Positions 52,524-54,261 of a DNA stretch of 54,261 bases are shown here, one piece after another. Where the stretch lies: assembly GCF_000236865.1 (NCBI RefSeq), contig NZ_HE611016.1, positions 1 to 54,261 on the forward strand, written 5' to 3'. A model generated the notes under the pieces. The model worked only from the letters and a program-made list of their open reading frames with translations, did no database searches and had not been told where the DNA came from. The stretch is from Senegalimassilia anaerobia JC110 (lineage in GTDB: Bacteria; Actinomycetota; Coriobacteriia; Coriobacteriales; Eggerthellaceae). A program made the translations under genes and the position numbers. Positions within the stretch are counted from its first letter, which is position 1, and each line of letters begins with the position of its first letter.

Positions 52524-53812
52524 GCGTGGCATTTGCGAATACAAGGAATTATAAGGGGGATGCGACCACGTCTTATGATTCTAGCTCTATAAAAGCTAAT
52601 AAGCTATTTGCCAACTTGCTTCTGTTTTTCATTTGCGGGAATATCGCACTTGATTTCGTGGCAGGGCTTTTCGGTGTTAGCTCACTCTCTCAATTTGCGC
52701 GAATAATCTTCTTTGCCTTCATGCTGTATGTTGAACTTCGGCTTGACCGCAAAGGCTTCTGTCTGTTGTTTGTCGCTTTGACGCTCGTTGCAATTCAGTC
52801 TGTGCTATCCCAAATGCTTTCAGAAGAAGGCATGACCGCATCATCTCTGTTTTATGATTTGGGTATAGGCATAAAGTTCCTCATGTTCTTCACAGTTTAT
52901 TTCACCGCTAAGAGCTTAATCCGCTGTAATGCGTTGACGGTGGATCAAATTAAGAAGGCGATAGCTATCGCCGCTATATATGCGCCGATTATCTATTTGG
53001 GATCTGTTGCATTGGGACTAGGGGGGTCCAGCTATTGGGATGGATCGGGTTACAAAAGTGTGTTTTCCTCATTGAATAGCGTTAACGTATCAATGATTGT
53101 TTTATTTGCTTATTCAGCAGAAGCTTTTTTATTTCAGAAGAAAACCCATTGGGTGATTCCCATGGGATTAAACCTTATATCGCTTTTAATGCTTGGAACA
53201 AAAGCAGGCTATCTATTTGCATTTACGATTCTGTTTTATTATTTGATGATTCCTCCCGAGACAAGATTAAGAAATGCTGTCATAGGAATACTTATACTAT
53301 TTGGTCTTGCCTTTGTCTTCAGTCACGTCTCTGCTCTTAGTGAAATGCTGTACAAGGTATCTTCTCGGCAAACCTATTTGTTTGAGAATCGGAGTCTCAT
53401 TGACTACCTAACGAGTGGACGTACTTGGATGCTTGCCGAAGCGATTGATTTATTTGCTTCTCAGGGCAATCCGTTGAGTTTAATCTTTGGTGGCGGCTAT
53501 TACTGCTTTCACCATGATTTGGCTAGCTTGAGTGGCTATTTAATGATTGCAAGTGTTAGACCGGTCGAATTCGATTGGGCTGATCTCTTTTTCTCTTACG
53601 GGGCTATTGTTACGGTTTTGGTGTACACCTTTTTGCTTGTGAAATTACTTGATTCTTGGCGAGTAAGAAAAGAGAACCGCTTTCAGTTTATTGCTTTATT
53701 AGGGATGATTGTCTTTAGCTGTGTTGGCGGCCACGTTCTATTTGAGGCAATTTCATCCGTGACGTTGGGGTCAGTTTTGGCCTGTATAAATGGAGATGGC
53801 GATGAACAATAA
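52520..53812 (+). CDS. Wzy/O-antigen-ligase-like polysaccharide polymerase
   Basis: The 430-residue hydrophobic protein has about 10-12 membrane spans and a larger loop near residues 290-350 (RQTYLFENRSLIDYLTSGRTWML), the pattern of O-antigen ligase and polymerase (Wzy/WaaL) proteins. It would polymerise lipid-linked repeat units at the outer face of the membrane. Sequence conservation in this group is low, so the call rests on topology and cluster position. ATG 52520 overlaps the rfbCD stop. Base composition is very low in GC (20/60 in 53101-53160), a sign of recent transfer. Confidence 0.7.
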   Translation: MSVAFANTRNYKGDATTSYDSSSIKANKLFANLLLFFICGNIALDFVAGLFGVSSLSQFARIIFFAFMLYVELRLDRKGFCLLFVALTLVAIQSVLSQMLSEEGMTASSLFYDLGIGIKFLMFFTVYFTAKSLIRCNALTVDQIKKAIAIAAIYAPIIYLGSVALGLGGSSYWDGSGYKSVFSSLNSVNVSMIVLFAYSAEAFLFQKKTHWVIPMGLNLISLLMLGTKAGYLFAFTILFYYLMIPPETRLRNAVIGILILFGLAFVFSHVSALSEMLYKVSSRQTYLFENRSLIDYLTSGRTWMLAEAIDLFASQGNPLSLIFGGGYYCFHHDLASLSGYLMIASVRPVEFDWADLFFSYGAIVTVLVYTFLLVKLLDSWRVRKENRFQFIALLGMIVFSCVGGHVLFEAISSVTLGSVLACINGDGDEQ

Positions 53813-54261
53813 CATGAAGTACGTTATCACCGCCTGTATTGAAGATCGGAGAAACGTCATCACCAAAGGCCAATCTTCATGGATGCGACGTTGCGGCATT
53901 GATTTGCTCCTGAAAATGCTGATTCTTTATGTCAATTCAATTGGCAAGTACAATACCTGCGGTTCTGCAATCTATGTTGATGAGATTAATAACATAAGCA
54001 TGGTTTGCAATCTGCGAGATACAGCGGAAATCGTTGATGCTGATGATGCATTGTTTGTATGTATGCATAGGTGTTCGCCAAAGAAGCATATCAAGTTGGG
54101 CGCTGTTTGGTGTATTGCGCAAGCAGTAAATCTAATTGTTTGCGCAATACCTCGCATAGCTAAATTTGTTGGCAAGGATGCTCCCGTTAACGAAAGCTTG
54201 GCAACGCTGCTAATTCACCGAATGCATGACTATATAACACGTCTTGGCTATCAACAGCCCT
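53802..54261 (+). CDS. Unknown protein of the polysaccharide cluster, cut by the window end
   Basis: The frame is open from ATG 53802, which overlaps the previous gene by 11 bases and has GGAG about 7 bases upstream, to the end of the window (153 codons visible). The visible sequence (MKYVITACIEDRRNVITKGQ at the second Met) shows alternating strands and helices, several cysteines, and one hydrophobic patch (LGAVWCIAQAVNLIVCAIP). I do not recognise the family; a glycosyltransferase or other polysaccharide-modifying enzyme would fit the location. A second start at the in-frame ATG 53814 is possible. Low GC as in the preceding gene. Confidence 0.6.
   Translation, partial: MNNNMKYVITACIEDRRNVITKGQSSWMRRCGIDLLLKMLILYVNSIGKYNTCGSAIYVDEINNISMVCNLRDTAEIVDADDALFVCMHRCSPKKHIKLGAVWCIAQAVNLIVCAIPRIAKFVGKDAPVNESLATLLIHRMHDYITRLGYQQP

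Overview
The window reads as a chromosomal piece of a high-GC, anaerobic actinobacterium of the class Coriobacteriia, most likely family Eggerthellaceae (Eggerthella, Gordonibacter, Adlercreutzia or Slackia-like). This is inferred from gene content. The clues are a Tat-exported flavoprotein reductase paired with a NapC/NrfH-type multiheme cytochrome, a LuxR regulator with a long multi-membrane-span N-terminus next to them, a fused RmlC-RmlD, a second GyrB/GyrA-like pair, and GC-rich codon use with many GTG starts. No rRNA, tRNA, CRISPR array, phage or transposase gene was recognised.

Layout. 0.2-1.3 kb: UDP-galactopyranose mutase. 2.1-7.0 kb: a HEAT-like protein, NAD-type isocitrate dehydrogenase and aconitase (the oxidative citrate-to-2-oxoglutarate steps), with a 48-bp degenerate tandem repeat in front of aconitase. 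7.2-14 kb: a large unknown membrane protein, an L10-leader attenuator followed by rplJ-rplL, a DUF4013-like membrane protein and a YgiQ-type radical SAM protein with long disordered ends. 14-19 kb: an Rrf2 regulator and cysteine synthase, an HdeD-like membrane protein behind a four-unit hairpin repeat, and NAD-dependent DNA ligase.

19.3-24.9 kb: a five-gene ABC uptake operon. Two operators in front of it match the GTGTTAC-N13-GTAACAC form of NikR sites, and one ATPase has a His-rich N-terminus, so nickel is the likely substrate. 25.2-29.3 kb: a respiratory module made of a membrane-anchored multiheme cytochrome with unusual heme motifs, a Tat flavoprotein that lacks the fumarate-reductase arginines, and a membrane LuxR regulator. 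29.5-33.8 kb: an alternative type IIA topoisomerase pair.

34-43 kb: an accessory, repeat-rich stretch. It holds a toxin-antitoxin-like pair, sbcD-sbcC, an AAA/DUF4143 ATPase bracketed by two near-identical 78-bp double-hairpin repeats, and a Fic protein behind three palindromes spaced exactly 41 bp apart. These DNA structures are the most unusual part of the window. 42.9-45.7 kb: a hybrid two-component sensor kinase on the minus strand.

46.4 kb to the end: the start of a capsule or exopolysaccharide cluster. It has a LoaP/NusG-like antiterminator, a possible bridging small ORF, an initiating sugar-phosphate transferase, a DUF1972 glycosyltransferase, the dTDP-rhamnose genes (rfbA, rfbB, fused rfbC-rfbD), a Wzy-like polymerase and a truncated unknown gene. 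Base composition changes sharply inside this cluster (40/60 GC in 50401-50460, 20/60 in 53101-53160), so it looks like a mosaic assembled by recombination.
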